Positions 8,083 through 15,031 of a stretch of 32,409 nt of DNA are shown one piece after another (position 1 is the stretch's first letter; the number at the start of each line of letters is the position of its first letter). A model generated the notes under the pieces. That model had not been told where the DNA came from, did not search any database, and saw only the letters and a list, made by a program, of their open reading frames with translations. The DNA comes from Sphingomonadaceae bacterium (GTDB lineage Bacteria > Pseudomonadota > Alphaproteobacteria > Sphingomonadales > Sphingomonadaceae), in the NCBI GenBank assembly GCA_016742125.1, contig JACVCM010000007.1:26241-58649 (forward strand), written 5' to 3'. A program made the position numbers and the translations under genes.

Positions 8083-9696
8083 TTATTGCGCAGCTGTGAC
8101 CAACGCAGCGGGCGGCGTGTAGTGCACCTGGGCACCCGGCCCAAGCGGCAGGTCCAGCGCAACCCACGCAACCGTCATGCTGATCCCTGCGACCATGAAA
8201 CACAAGGCATAGGGTAGCATGAGGGCCAGCATCGATCCGACCCCGAAATCCTTGTCCCAACGGCGCGCGAAGGAGAGAATGAGCGGGAAATAGCTCATCA
8301 AGGGCGTCATGATATTGGTGTAGCTGTCGCCCATGCGATAGGCTGCGGTGGTCATTTCGGGGCTGATGCCAAGCAGCATGAACATGGGTACCACGACCGG
8401 CGCAAGCGCGCTCCATTTCGCGCTGGCCGAGCCGATAAACAGGTCGAGGATCGACGACAACAACAAGACGCTGACCAGCAGAAATGGCGCGGACAGGCCG
8501 AATTCTTTCAGCACGATCGCCCCGTCGATGGCGATGATGGGGCCGAGCCGCGACCAGTTGAACATCGCAACAAAATGTGCGGCGAAAAAAACAAAGACGA
8601 TATAGGGTGCCATCGACCGGATGCCCTCCTGCATCATGCGAAGCGCATCGCTGCTCGACCGTACGCTACCCGCGCCGATGCCGAAGGCGATACCCGAACT
8701 TACGAACAGGAAAAAGAATCCGGCGATCAGCGCCGAATAGAAAGGCTGCATCTGGGCGGTGCCTTCCTTGGTCTCATCAAGCAGCGGGGTGTAGCCGGGG
8801 AACAATGTCAGCGCCGCGAACGAAGCCACCACGACAAGTGCCGCAACCCCTGCAAAGCGCAGTCCCTTGCGCTCGGCTTCGGTGATTTCAGACTTGGCCA
8901 GCTCAGCCTTGATTTCCTCATCGGGTTCCTTGCCCCAGGCTCCAAGGCGCGGTTCAATAATGCGGTCGGTGACGAACCAGATAATGGGGGTGAACAGCAG
9001 CACGATAGACAGGATGAACCACCAGTTGCCGACCGGGTTCATCGTCCAGCCCGGCTCGACAATCCGAGCGGCCTCCTGCGTAAAGCCGAAGAGCAGCACG
9101 TCTATCTGGCCTGGCGTAATATTACCTGCATAACCGCCCGACACGGCCGCAAAAGCAGCGGCCAGACCGACCAGCGGATTACGCCCCACTGCTGCATATA
9201 AAATCGCAGCTAACGGGATGAATACTACATAGGCAGCGTCCGAAGCATGGTGCGAAACCATACCGATCACCGCAACCAACGGCGTCATGATGAACCGAGG
9301 TGCGTTGCGCAAACTTCCCCGGATGAGCGCCGAAAAAAGCCCTGCCTTTTCCGCCACCGCCGCGCCGAGTACGATCACCAAAACCAACCCGAGCGGCGCG
9401 AAACCAGACATTGTCTTCGGCATTTCAGTCAGCAGGCGGGAGATATTTTCCTCATTGAACAGGCTTGTCGCGCGAAAGGTCAGTATGCCGTCCTCCAACT
9501 CGCCCCATTGCGGTGCTTCCTTTCCGCTGTAGGGCAGCGACGCCGACCAACCGGCCCACGCGCCGATCTGAGACAAGATCATCAGGAACAGGATGAGCCA
9601 GACAAAGATCATTATCGGATCGGGCAAGCGGTTGCCGAGCCGTTCGAAAGTGTCGAGAAAGCGCGATTGTTTATGCGGTGCGGTGCTGCTGGTCAT
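8083..9696 (-). CDS. AbgT-family transporter
   Basis: A 537-residue inner-membrane protein of the AbgT family, whose members include E. coli AbgT (p-aminobenzoyl-glutamate uptake) and MtrF/YdaH (export of sulfonamides and p-aminobenzoate). The N-terminus FLDTFERLGNRLPDPIMIF is the family signature. Conserved late segments are also present: SASAKWSALAPVVVPMFM and AYRMGDSYTNIMTPLMSYFP, which line the re-entrant hairpin and Na+ region in AbgT structures. Multiple hydrophobic stretches from about residue 28 onwards are consistent with the usual nine helices plus hairpins. It shares direction with ribH (59 bases upstream) and liuB (42 bases downstream), so it may be cotranscribed, but it has no obvious biochemical link to leucine or riboflavin metabolism. 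Import or export, and the substrate, cannot be decided from sequence. Confidence 0.88.
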   Translation of the reverse strand: MTSSTAPHKQSRFLDTFERLGNRLPDPIMIFVWLILFLMILSQIGAWAGWSASLPYSGKEAPQWGELEDGILTFRATSLFNEENISRLLTEMPKTMSGFAPLGLVLVIVLGAAVAEKAGLFSALIRGSLRNAPRFIMTPLVAVIGMVSHHASDAAYVVFIPLAAILYAAVGRNPLVGLAAAFAAVSGGYAGNITPGQIDVLLFGFTQEAARIVEPGWTMNPVGNWWFILSIVLLFTPIIWFVTDRIIEPRLGAWGKEPDEEIKAELAKSEITEAERKGLRFAGVAALVVVASFAALTLFPGYTPLLDETKEGTAQMQPFYSALIAGFFFLFVSSGIAFGIGAGSVRSSSDALRMMQEGIRSMAPYIVFVFFAAHFVAMFNWSRLGPIIAIDGAIVLKEFGLSAPFLLVSVLLLSSILDLFIGSASAKWSALAPVVVPMFMLLGISPEMTTAAYRMGDSYTNIMTPLMSYFPLILSFARRWDKDFGVGSMLALMLPYALCFMVAGISMTVAWVALDLPLGPGAQVHYTPPAALVTAAQ

Positions 9697-9755
9697 GACG
9701 AAGGTCTAGCTAGCGAAGCTGAACCCCGCATGACAGCAAAATCGCCGTACCGACT

Positions 9756-10175
9756 TCAGGCGAAGCGTTTCTGCAAGGCAAGAAGAGCCATTGCCGCCTT
9801 GGCTGCCTCGCCGCCTTTGTCTTTTTGCTCGGGATCGGCGCGGACAAGCGCCTGCTCCTCATTCTCGACCGTCAATATGCCATTGCCGATGGCAAGCCCG
9901 TCCATCGTCAAAGCCATGATACCGCGCGCGCTCTCGCCTGCGACAATTTCGAAATGATAGGTCTCGCCGCGGATAACGACGCCGATGGCGACATAGCCGT
10001 CATATCGTCCGCCTTCCGCGGCCATTGCAACAGTGCCCGGAATTTCCAGGGCGCCCGGAACGGTGACGACTTCAACCTGATGCCCTTCCGCCTTCAACGC
10101 AGCTTTTGCACCTGCGACCAGCATATCGTTCAAATGGTCGTAAAATCGCGCTTCAACTATAAGAAACTTGGCCAT
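9756..10175 (-). CDS. ribH: 6,7-dimethyl-8-ribityllumazine synthase
   Basis: A 139-residue lumazine synthase, the penultimate enzyme of riboflavin synthesis. It condenses 5-amino-6-ribitylamino-uracil with 3,4-dihydroxy-2-butanone-4-phosphate, the product of the adjacent ribB, in the cytoplasm. Motifs follow the family order: ARFYDHLNDMLVAGA (substrate Phe), TVPGALEIPGTVAMAA, AIGVVIRGETYHFEIVAGES (catalytic His88-type region and phosphate site) and GILTVENEEQAL. The start overlaps the ribB stop (TAATG), so the two are coupled. The protein is a little short compared with the ~155-residue E. coli enzyme but typical of alphaproteobacterial forms. Confidence 0.95.
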   Translation of the reverse strand: MAKFLIVEARFYDHLNDMLVAGAKAALKAEGHQVEVVTVPGALEIPGTVAMAAEGGRYDGYVAIGVVIRGETYHFEIVAGESARGIMALTMDGLAIGNGILTVENEEQALVRADPEQKDKGGEAAKAAMALLALQKRFA

Positions 10176-11239
10176 TATTCGCCTCCGGTGCCAGGTATCG
10201 GGCGCTCGCCTACAATGGAAAGGCCATAGCCTTCGAGACCGACCAGCGTGTGATGCGTGTTGGTGAGCAACACCATGTCGTGCACACCCAGTTCGGTCAG
10301 GATCTGCGCGCCGCCGCCATAGTCGCGCAGTTCCTCGATTTCCGGAGCGCCCGCCTGCTTGCCTTCCGCGCGCAACTGCATGAAGCGGGTGACGATGCCC
10401 TGCATCGGCTTGTTGATGACCACAACAACACCGCTGCCTTCTTCAGCAATCGCCTGCATCGAATTGGCAAGCAGGCCGGACCGTTCATGCTCTTCGCCAA
10501 AAACGTCGACAAACATCGACATGGTGTGCATGCGCACCAGCGTCGGTTTGTCCGGATCGATGCGGCCCTTTTGCAGCGCCATCGTTTCCTGTCCCGTTGC
10601 CTTGTTGAAAAAGGTCATCGCTGTCCACTCACCGCCCCAACGGCTGGTGAATTTCATTTCAGCACGCTTTTCAATCAGATGGTCGTGCTTCCTGCGATAA
10701 GCAATGAGATCACGTATGGTCCCCATTTTCAAGCCATGCAGCCGCGCGAAGGACATGAGGTCATCCATCCGCGCCATAGTGCCGTCATCTTTCATGATCT
10801 CGCAGATCACGCCCGAAGGGTTCAACCCCGCCAGACGGCTGATATCGACTGCGGCCTCGGTATGCCCTGCCCGCACCAAGACACCGCCATCACGCGCGGT
10901 CAGCGGAAAGACGTGGCCAGGGGAAACAATGTCCTGCGGCCCTTTAGAGGCGTCGATGGCAACTGAAACCGTACGCGCCCGGTCAGCGGCGCTGATCCCC
11001 GTGGTCACCCCTTCGCGCGCCTCTATCGAGACTGTAAACGCGGTTTGCATGCTCTCTCGGTTGTTTTGCGCCATCGGCGCCAGGCCGAGCTGATCGCAGC
11101 GCTTCTTGGTCATGGCGAGACAGATGAGCCCGCGTCCGTGGGTTGCCATAAAATTGATAGCGTCGGGGGTTGCCATCTGCGCAGGGATAATGAGATCCCC
11201 TTCGTTCTCCCGATCCTCGTCGTCGACAAGGATATACAT
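10175..11239 (-). CDS. ribB: 3,4-dihydroxy-2-butanone-4-phosphate synthase with degenerate GTP cyclohydrolase II domain, cut by upstream TGA
   Basis: RibB converts ribulose-5-phosphate to 3,4-dihydroxy-2-butanone-4-phosphate for lumazine synthesis. The catalytic half shows DDEDRENEGDLI, HGRGLICLAM, EAREGVTTGISAADRA, RAGHTEAAVDISRLAG and CEIMKDDGTMAR. The C-terminal half resembles GTP cyclohydrolase II but reads MHTMSMFVDVFGEEHER where the active enzyme has its zinc cysteines, so it should be catalytically dead, as in other alphaproteobacterial RibB proteins. The ATG at 11239 is only the first Met after an in-frame TGA at 11351-11353. Upstream codons continue in the same frame with good family sequence (NPTADTLRKLESYLF, then IEEIIEEARNGR) and contain no ATG, GTG or TTG. 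If the TGA is real, the product would lack the helix that precedes the first strand of the catalytic domain and may be non-functional. Confidence 0.9.
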   Translation of the reverse strand: MYILVDDEDRENEGDLIIPAQMATPDAINFMATHGRGLICLAMTKKRCDQLGLAPMAQNNRESMQTAFTVSIEAREGVTTGISAADRARTVSVAIDASKGPQDIVSPGHVFPLTARDGGVLVRAGHTEAAVDISRLAGLNPSGVICEIMKDDGTMARMDDLMSFARLHGLKMGTIRDLIAYRRKHDHLIEKRAEMKFTSRWGGEWTAMTFFNKATGQETMALQKGRIDPDKPTLVRMHTMSMFVDVFGEEHERSGLLANSMQAIAEEGSGVVVVINKPMQGIVTRFMQLRAEGKQAGAPEIEELRDYGGGAQILTELGVHDMVLLTNTHHTLVGLEGYGLSIVGERPIPGTGGE

Positions 11240-11476
11240 CCGGCCGTTACGCGCTTCCTCTATGATCTCCTCTATCGGGACCAGTGCAGGCGTATCGTCA
11301 TTCGCAAACAGATAGCTTTCCAGCTTGCGGAGGGTATCGGCGGTCGGGTTTCAATATTGCTGGTCGAGGTCGCGCAATGTATTTTTATGTAGGCCTGCGG
11401 CGCGGGCGAGACCGGATCGAGAGAGGCCGCCTTCGTTGACGAGGCTTCGCAATTTAGTGATAAGTTGAGTGCTCAT
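11240..11476 (-). pseudogene. ribB: N-terminal helix-turn-helix part of ribB, interrupted by in-frame TGA
   Basis: Starting at the ATG at 11476 the minus strand encodes MSTQLITKLRSLVNEGG, then LSRSGLARAAGLHKNTLRDL and DQQY, followed by TGA at 11351-11353. It then continues in exactly the same frame with NPTADTLRKLESYLF into the catalytic domain. The first part is a lambda-repressor-like helix-turn-helix as found at the N-terminus of sphingomonad RibB. I expect Trp before NPTADTL in the family, so a single TGG to TGA change explains the stop. Either the gene carries a nonsense mutation, or this is a base-call or assembly error. No frameshift is needed. Confidence 0.8.
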
Positions 11477-11488
11477 GATTCTTCATTT

Positions 11489-11524
11489 TCACATTTCAGT
11501 GTGATTGTCAAAACCTGAATCACA
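11489..11524. promoter_or_regulatory. Alternating TCACA/TGTGA half-sites in divergent ribB/DUF2855 gap
   Basis: The 69-base gap between the ribB ATG and the divergent DUF2855 gene holds three half-sites: TCACA (11489-11493), TGTGATT (11500-11506) and AATCACA (11518-11524). The last two form a perfect 7-bp inverted repeat with an 11-base spacer. This is a plausible operator, but no regulator is identified. Confidence 0.35.
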
Positions 11525-11545
11525 TCGAGCTGTCGGGAGAGGAAA

Positions 11546-12628
11546 ATGGGACAGACTGTCTGGGTAAAAAAGGCCGCATTAACAGAAACACAAATCCATG
11601 ACGACATTCTCCCCGCGATTGGCGATGGCGAGGTAAGGCTTAAAATCGAGAGCTTTTCGGTCACCGCGAACAATGTCACCTATGCCGTGATCGGCGATCT
11701 GTTCGGTTACTGGAATTTCTTTCCGGCAGAAGGCGATTTTGGCGTCGTACCGATGTGGGGACATGCCATCGTCGAGGAGTCGCGCCACCCCGAAATTGCC
11801 GTCGGCGAGCGCGTTTACGGCTATTTGCCAATGGGCACACATCTGGATGTGCTGCCCGGCAAGATCAGCAGTGGAGGCTTCACCGACATGGCCGCGCACC
11901 GGCAGCCGATGAGCCCGATCTATAACCAGTATAGCCGCCTGGCCGACGATCCGGAACACGACCCCGCCAAGGAAGCCGAGCGCATGCTGTTCGGACCGTT
12001 ATTCAAGACCGGCTTCCTGATCGAAGCGATGTTTCGCCGCGAAGGCTGGTACGGCGCACAAAATCTGATCATGACCAGCGCGTCTTCGAAAACTGCGATG
12101 GGGCTGGCGAGCGTCGCTAAAGATTCCTCTCCCGCCATAACACGTATAGGACTTACGTCTGCGGGTAACGTCGCTTTTGTTGAGCGAACCGGGTTGTATG
12201 ACCATGTACTGGCATATGACGACATTGGGCAGATCGCAGCGCAACCCAGCGTGTCCGTCGATTTTGCAGGGAATAGCGATGTCCTTCGCGCCATCCATGC
12301 ACATCTCGGTGATCGCCTTGAGTATAGCTGCCTCGTTGGCGCTACGCACGTCGATGCTCGCGGCAGCGCGTTGGGTGCTGGCAGCGATACCGCTGGCCCA
12401 AAGCCTGTCCTGTTCTTCGCACCCGATCATGCGGTTGCAACCGTTCAGGAACTCGGACCGAAGGGTTTCGGCGAGGCGGTCGGGCGCAGTTGGGCGAGTT
12501 TTCTCAAGGCCGTCGATGACGTCGTTGAAATTGACGAACGGCACGGTCTCGACGCCGCTGCAGCAGCCTTTGTCGAAGCGCTTCAAGGAAAAGCCGATCC
12601 GCAAAAGGGTATCGTCATTTCATTCTAA
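11546..12628 (+). CDS. DUF2855 family protein (MDR-like)
   Basis: A 360-residue protein recognised as DUF2855, an uncharacterised family related to medium-chain dehydrogenase/reductases (quinone-oxidoreductase-like). Visible features are GEVRLKIESFSVTANNVTYAVIGD near residues 28-52, FPAEGDFGVVPMWGHAIVEES, VGERVYGYLPMGTHLDV, and a Rossmann-like second half where ITRIGLTSAGNVAFVERTGLYDHVLAYDDI replaces the usual nucleotide loop. A ribosome-binding site GGGAGAGG precedes the ATG. No classical GxGxxG is present, so dinucleotide binding is uncertain. It is transcribed divergently from ribB across a 69-base gap with an inverted repeat. No pathway role can be given. Confidence 0.82.
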   Translation: MGQTVWVKKAALTETQIHDDILPAIGDGEVRLKIESFSVTANNVTYAVIGDLFGYWNFFPAEGDFGVVPMWGHAIVEESRHPEIAVGERVYGYLPMGTHLDVLPGKISSGGFTDMAAHRQPMSPIYNQYSRLADDPEHDPAKEAERMLFGPLFKTGFLIEAMFRREGWYGAQNLIMTSASSKTAMGLASVAKDSSPAITRIGLTSAGNVAFVERTGLYDHVLAYDDIGQIAAQPSVSVDFAGNSDVLRAIHAHLGDRLEYSCLVGATHVDARGSALGAGSDTAGPKPVLFFAPDHAVATVQELGPKGFGEAVGRSWASFLKAVDDVVEIDERHGLDAAAAAFVEALQGKADPQKGIVISF

Positions 12629-12650
12629 CGCGCCACAGCCTGCCCTGTCG

Positions 12651-12770
12651 CAGGGATTGCAAGTGCTGGCCAAACAGGCGCTTGTGGAGCGGCAACTTGT
12701 GGATGCGTTTCTGCCAGGGAGTATGTATTTGTTGAAGGGCGGGATTGCGTTGGCAGGGCGGCGTGTCTGA
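12651..12770 (+). other. Short open stretch, possible coding remnant
   Basis: Between the DUF2855 stop and the next gene, an open frame encodes GLQVLAKQALVERQLVDAF followed by LPGSMYLLKGGIALAGRRV and a TGA at 12768-12770. It has no start codon with a ribosome-binding site, although it reads like ordinary protein sequence. It may be the C-terminal remnant of a lost gene or chance. The family was not recognised. Confidence 0.2.
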
Positions 12771-12782
12771 AATTTTAAGGCA

Positions 12783-13277
12783 ATGATAAATTGGGTCTTA
12801 TTTTTCAGCAGAGTGAACCGGTTCTTTTGCCTTGCTTTAGCGTTATTCCTTCTGAGCGGATGTGCGATTAAATCCACATCATCCGGCTTTACTCTCCGCG
12901 GAGAAAGCTATGCGAGGGGTTGCGGCGGAAACACGCCCAAACCCGATCAGCTTGATCGGACCCAATGGAGGGTAGTCTCGCTCGACGGCTCTGTCTTGCC
13001 ACCGACTCAATTGATCGAGGTTCGATTTACGTCTGGACCTATGATAGCGGTTACGGGATGCAGTCGTTACAGCATCGACTATAAAATCGACTTGGCAAAA
13101 CTTCGGTTTCGTCCTGCCCAACGCAAAACATTATACTGCGAGGTGACCGAAGAGATTTCCGATCAGCAGTTTATCGATATGACCAGCGGCGAGACGCAAT
13201 TTGAAATTATGTCTGATGGCCATCTATCGGTCGTTAACTGGATCGGTCGGCAGTTACTGCTCAGGCAGACACGTTGA
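12783..13277 (+). CDS. META (HslJ-like) domain lipoprotein
   Basis: A 164-residue secreted lipoprotein. The N-terminal hydrophobic stretch ends in a lipobox LLSGC with the lipidated Cys at residue 27. The mature part carries the META-domain pattern: WRVVSLDGSVLPP near residue 61, FTSGPMIAVTGCSRYSIDYKID with the usual G-C/N core, a conserved strand around KLRFRPAQRKTLYC, and a Phe-containing helix (EEISDQQFIDM). META/HslJ proteins are small outer-membrane or periplasmic proteins linked to stress and antibiotic tolerance; the function is not firmly known. The ATG at 12783 is used; a GTG at 12813 would give a more typical lipoprotein signal and cannot be excluded. Its 3' end nearly abuts the convergent amidohydrolase gene (11 bases). 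Confidence 0.75.
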   Translation: MINWVLFFSRVNRFFCLALALFLLSGCAIKSTSSGFTLRGESYARGCGGNTPKPDQLDRTQWRVVSLDGSVLPPTQLIEVRFTSGPMIAVTGCSRYSIDYKIDLAKLRFRPAQRKTLYCEVTEEISDQQFIDMTSGETQFEIMSDGHLSVVNWIGRQLLLRQTR

Positions 13278-13288
13278 ACTTGCTTGCG

Positions 13289-14590
13289 TCAGTCATTTTT
13301 AAACACGCGCCCGTCCTTCATCACGAAGGCCACTTGCTTCAGTACCGTCACATCCGCGGTGGGATCGCCTGACACCGCGATGATATCGGCTGCCTTACCC
13401 GGCTCTAGAGAACCCACATCTTTGTCGACACCCAGCAACGTCGCTGCATTTGTCGTGGCAGCTTGAATCGCAGCGCTGGCGGGCATGCCATGTTTGACCA
13501 TCAGTTCGAATTCGTCGGCATTCCGGCCATGCTTGGATACGCCCGCGTCGGTACCGAAGGCGATTTTAACGCCTGCGGGATAAGCCTTGGCGAGGCTTTT
13601 GCCGGTTACCCCTATACGCCATTTAACTTTTTCTAAAACAGCAGGCGGATACGCGTTCGGGTCTTTGGCGAGCCGCTCGATATAACCATTTACCGTCGAT
13701 AGCGTCGGCACATAGTAAGCACCTGCCTGCTTGAATAATCTGATGCTCTCGTCATCCAGCAATGTGCCATGTTCGATCGAGTCCGCACCCGCCGCAAGCG
13801 CCGCATTGATGCCATCAACACCGTGGGCGTGCACCGCGACCTTCTTCTTGTAGAGATGTGCCGTATCGACCAGTGCCTTGACCTCATCATCGAACATCTG
13901 CCGTCCCAGACCAGCGCTGATGCGGCTGTTGACCCCCGCCGTGGTCGCGATCTTGATGACATCGACGCCGCGCCGGATTTGTAGACGCACTGCATGGCGG
14001 CAGCTTTCGACGCCGTCGCACAGATTTTCCTGATTGACTGCCTTGTGCAAATCTTCGGACAGGCTCAGCGTCGGGTCGGCGTGGCCGCTGGTGGACGAGA
14101 TTCCCGCTCCGGCGTCGATGATGCGCGGTCCGGGAAGCTCGCCCGCCGCGATGGCATCGCGCAATGCCAGCGTCGCACCAGTTCCGTCGCCGAGATTGCG
14201 TACCGTGGTAAAGCCCGCCATCAGCGTCTTTTTGGCATTACCCGCCGCACGATAGGCGGCGCGCGCCGGACTATCGGTTACTGCCTCGATAAGCGCGGCA
14301 TTACCTCCGGCATCGCTGTCGAGATGAACATGACTGTCGATAAGGCCGGGAAGTACGAACCTGTCTTTCAGGTCTATGAGCGTCGCACCAGCAGGCGCAG
14401 GCTGGTGACCATTCACCACCTCGACAATCCGGCCGTTACGGATTACGAGGGTAGACGCGCCCCGTGCCGCACTCCCCGGCTTGTCGAGCAGCTTGCCTGC
14501 GTGAATTATGACAATCTGGTCGGCCGGTTGAGCCATAACGACGGACGACGTCGCCACCAAAGCGCACAATGAGAGACGGCTGAATTTCAC
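13289..14590 (-). CDS. Exported metal-dependent amidohydrolase (imidazolonepropionase/prolidase-like)
   Basis: A 433-residue amidohydrolase-superfamily enzyme with a cleavable signal peptide (hydrophobic core at residues 7-19, cleavage probably after MA at 20), so it acts in the periplasm or outside. The binuclear metal ligands are all visible: HVH at 87-89, a probable carboxylated Lys213 in VIKIATTAG, His254/His256 in VAVHAHG, His274 in SIEHGT and Asp348 in AFGTDAG. Relatives include Xaa-Pro/Xaa-Arg dipeptidases and secreted imidazolonepropionase-like hydrolases common in sphingomonads, so a dipeptidase or N-acyl amino acid hydrolase role is likely but unproven. The start is GTG at 14590, supported by GAGGAGG seven bases upstream. 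It stands alone, convergent with the META lipoprotein gene and downstream of two very small genes on the same strand. Confidence 0.88.
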   Translation of the reverse strand: MKFSRLSLCALVATSSVVMAQPADQIVIIHAGKLLDKPGSAARGASTLVIRNGRIVEVVNGHQPAPAGATLIDLKDRFVLPGLIDSHVHLDSDAGGNAALIEAVTDSPARAAYRAAGNAKKTLMAGFTTVRNLGDGTGATLALRDAIAAGELPGPRIIDAGAGISSTSGHADPTLSLSEDLHKAVNQENLCDGVESCRHAVRLQIRRGVDVIKIATTAGVNSRISAGLGRQMFDDEVKALVDTAHLYKKKVAVHAHGVDGINAALAAGADSIEHGTLLDDESIRLFKQAGAYYVPTLSTVNGYIERLAKDPNAYPPAVLEKVKWRIGVTGKSLAKAYPAGVKIAFGTDAGVSKHGRNADEFELMVKHGMPASAAIQAATTNAATLLGVDKDVGSLEPGKAADIIAVSGDPTADVTVLKQVAFVMKDGRVFKND

Positions 14591-14671
14591 CTGCGATCCT
14601 CCTCGGGGAATAGCTTCGTTTTAGGCGCTTCCCATCGGCAGGCAATATGCCATGCAAATTATCTGCAGCCT

Positions 14672-14827
14672 TTAGCCTTCGGGCTCCGTAACCGGCGAGT
14701 CCGGAGGCGTCTCGTCGGGGATGCTACCCGGAAAATCGGTATCACCCTGGTCAGGCACGATCTCATCGGGCGTCTGGCCTGGCACTTCATTGGGCCCACG
14801 CTGCGGTTTTGGATCGGGATCAATCAT
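14672..14827 (-). CDS. Small acidic Pro/Asp/Glu-rich protein (51 aa)
   Basis: The open frame encodes 51 residues, beginning MIDPDPKPQRGPNEVPGQTP and ending in SPVTEPEG. It is very rich in Pro, Asp and Glu, with no hydrophobic segment, and is probably unstructured. A strong ribosome-binding site (GAGGAGAG, five bases before the ATG) supports real translation. It follows another tiny gene on the same strand by 11 bases, and the ribosome-binding site overlaps that gene's end. The function is unknown and no family is recognised beyond low-complexity composition. Confidence 0.6.
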   Translation of the reverse strand: MIDPDPKPQRGPNEVPGQTPDEIVPDQGDTDFPGSIPDETPPDSPVTEPEG

Positions 14828-14838
14828 TTTTTCTCTCC

Positions 14839-14961
14839 TCAAATGAACCCAAAATAGACGGCAAGCATTGCGACGATGGCGAGCGCCAGCGAGATGCCCA
14901 GAACATAGCGCACGCCCATACCTGTCCGGCCCGCACGTGCGTCATTTTTTTCTACAATCAT
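14839..14961 (-). CDS. Small single-pass membrane protein (40 aa)
   Basis: The frame encodes 40 residues: MIVEKNDARAGRTGMGVRYV followed by a hydrophobic helix of about 19 residues (VLGISLALAIVAMLAVYFGF) ending at residue 39. A short charged N-terminus and one transmembrane segment suggest an inner-membrane micro-protein. GGAG lies about eight bases before the ATG. It is probably cotranscribed with the 51-residue acidic protein gene 11 bases downstream, and lies 70 bases downstream of the topoisomerase IB gene on the same strand. The function is unknown. Confidence 0.6.
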   Translation of the reverse strand: MIVEKNDARAGRTGMGVRYVLGISLALAIVAMLAVYFGFI

Positions 14962-15031
14962 TCGAACACTCCATCATGTTTCTGGGATAACTGGCATTGC
15001 TGGCAATAGTTGCCTGCAGCCAAAAACTTGC

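Noticed and set aside
6553..8217. 554-codon plus-strand open frame opposite liuB
   Set aside because: Antisense shadow of the carboxyltransferase; no ribosome-binding site or family motif, and it runs through the transporter gene's end.
11240..11476. FMN riboswitch upstream of ribB
   Set aside because: No RFN-element-like conserved stems were found between the DUF2855 gene and ribB; the region is coding for the RibB N-terminus.
11489..11504. CRP/FNR-type site in the ribB/DUF2855 gap
   Set aside because: CRP sites read TGTGA-N6-TCACA; here the half-sites are in the opposite order for the N6 pair and 15 bases apart for the other, so it is not a CRP consensus.
12643..12655. CCCTG-TCG-CAGGG hairpin after DUF2855 as a terminator
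   Set aside because: The stem is only 5 bp and no T-tract follows.
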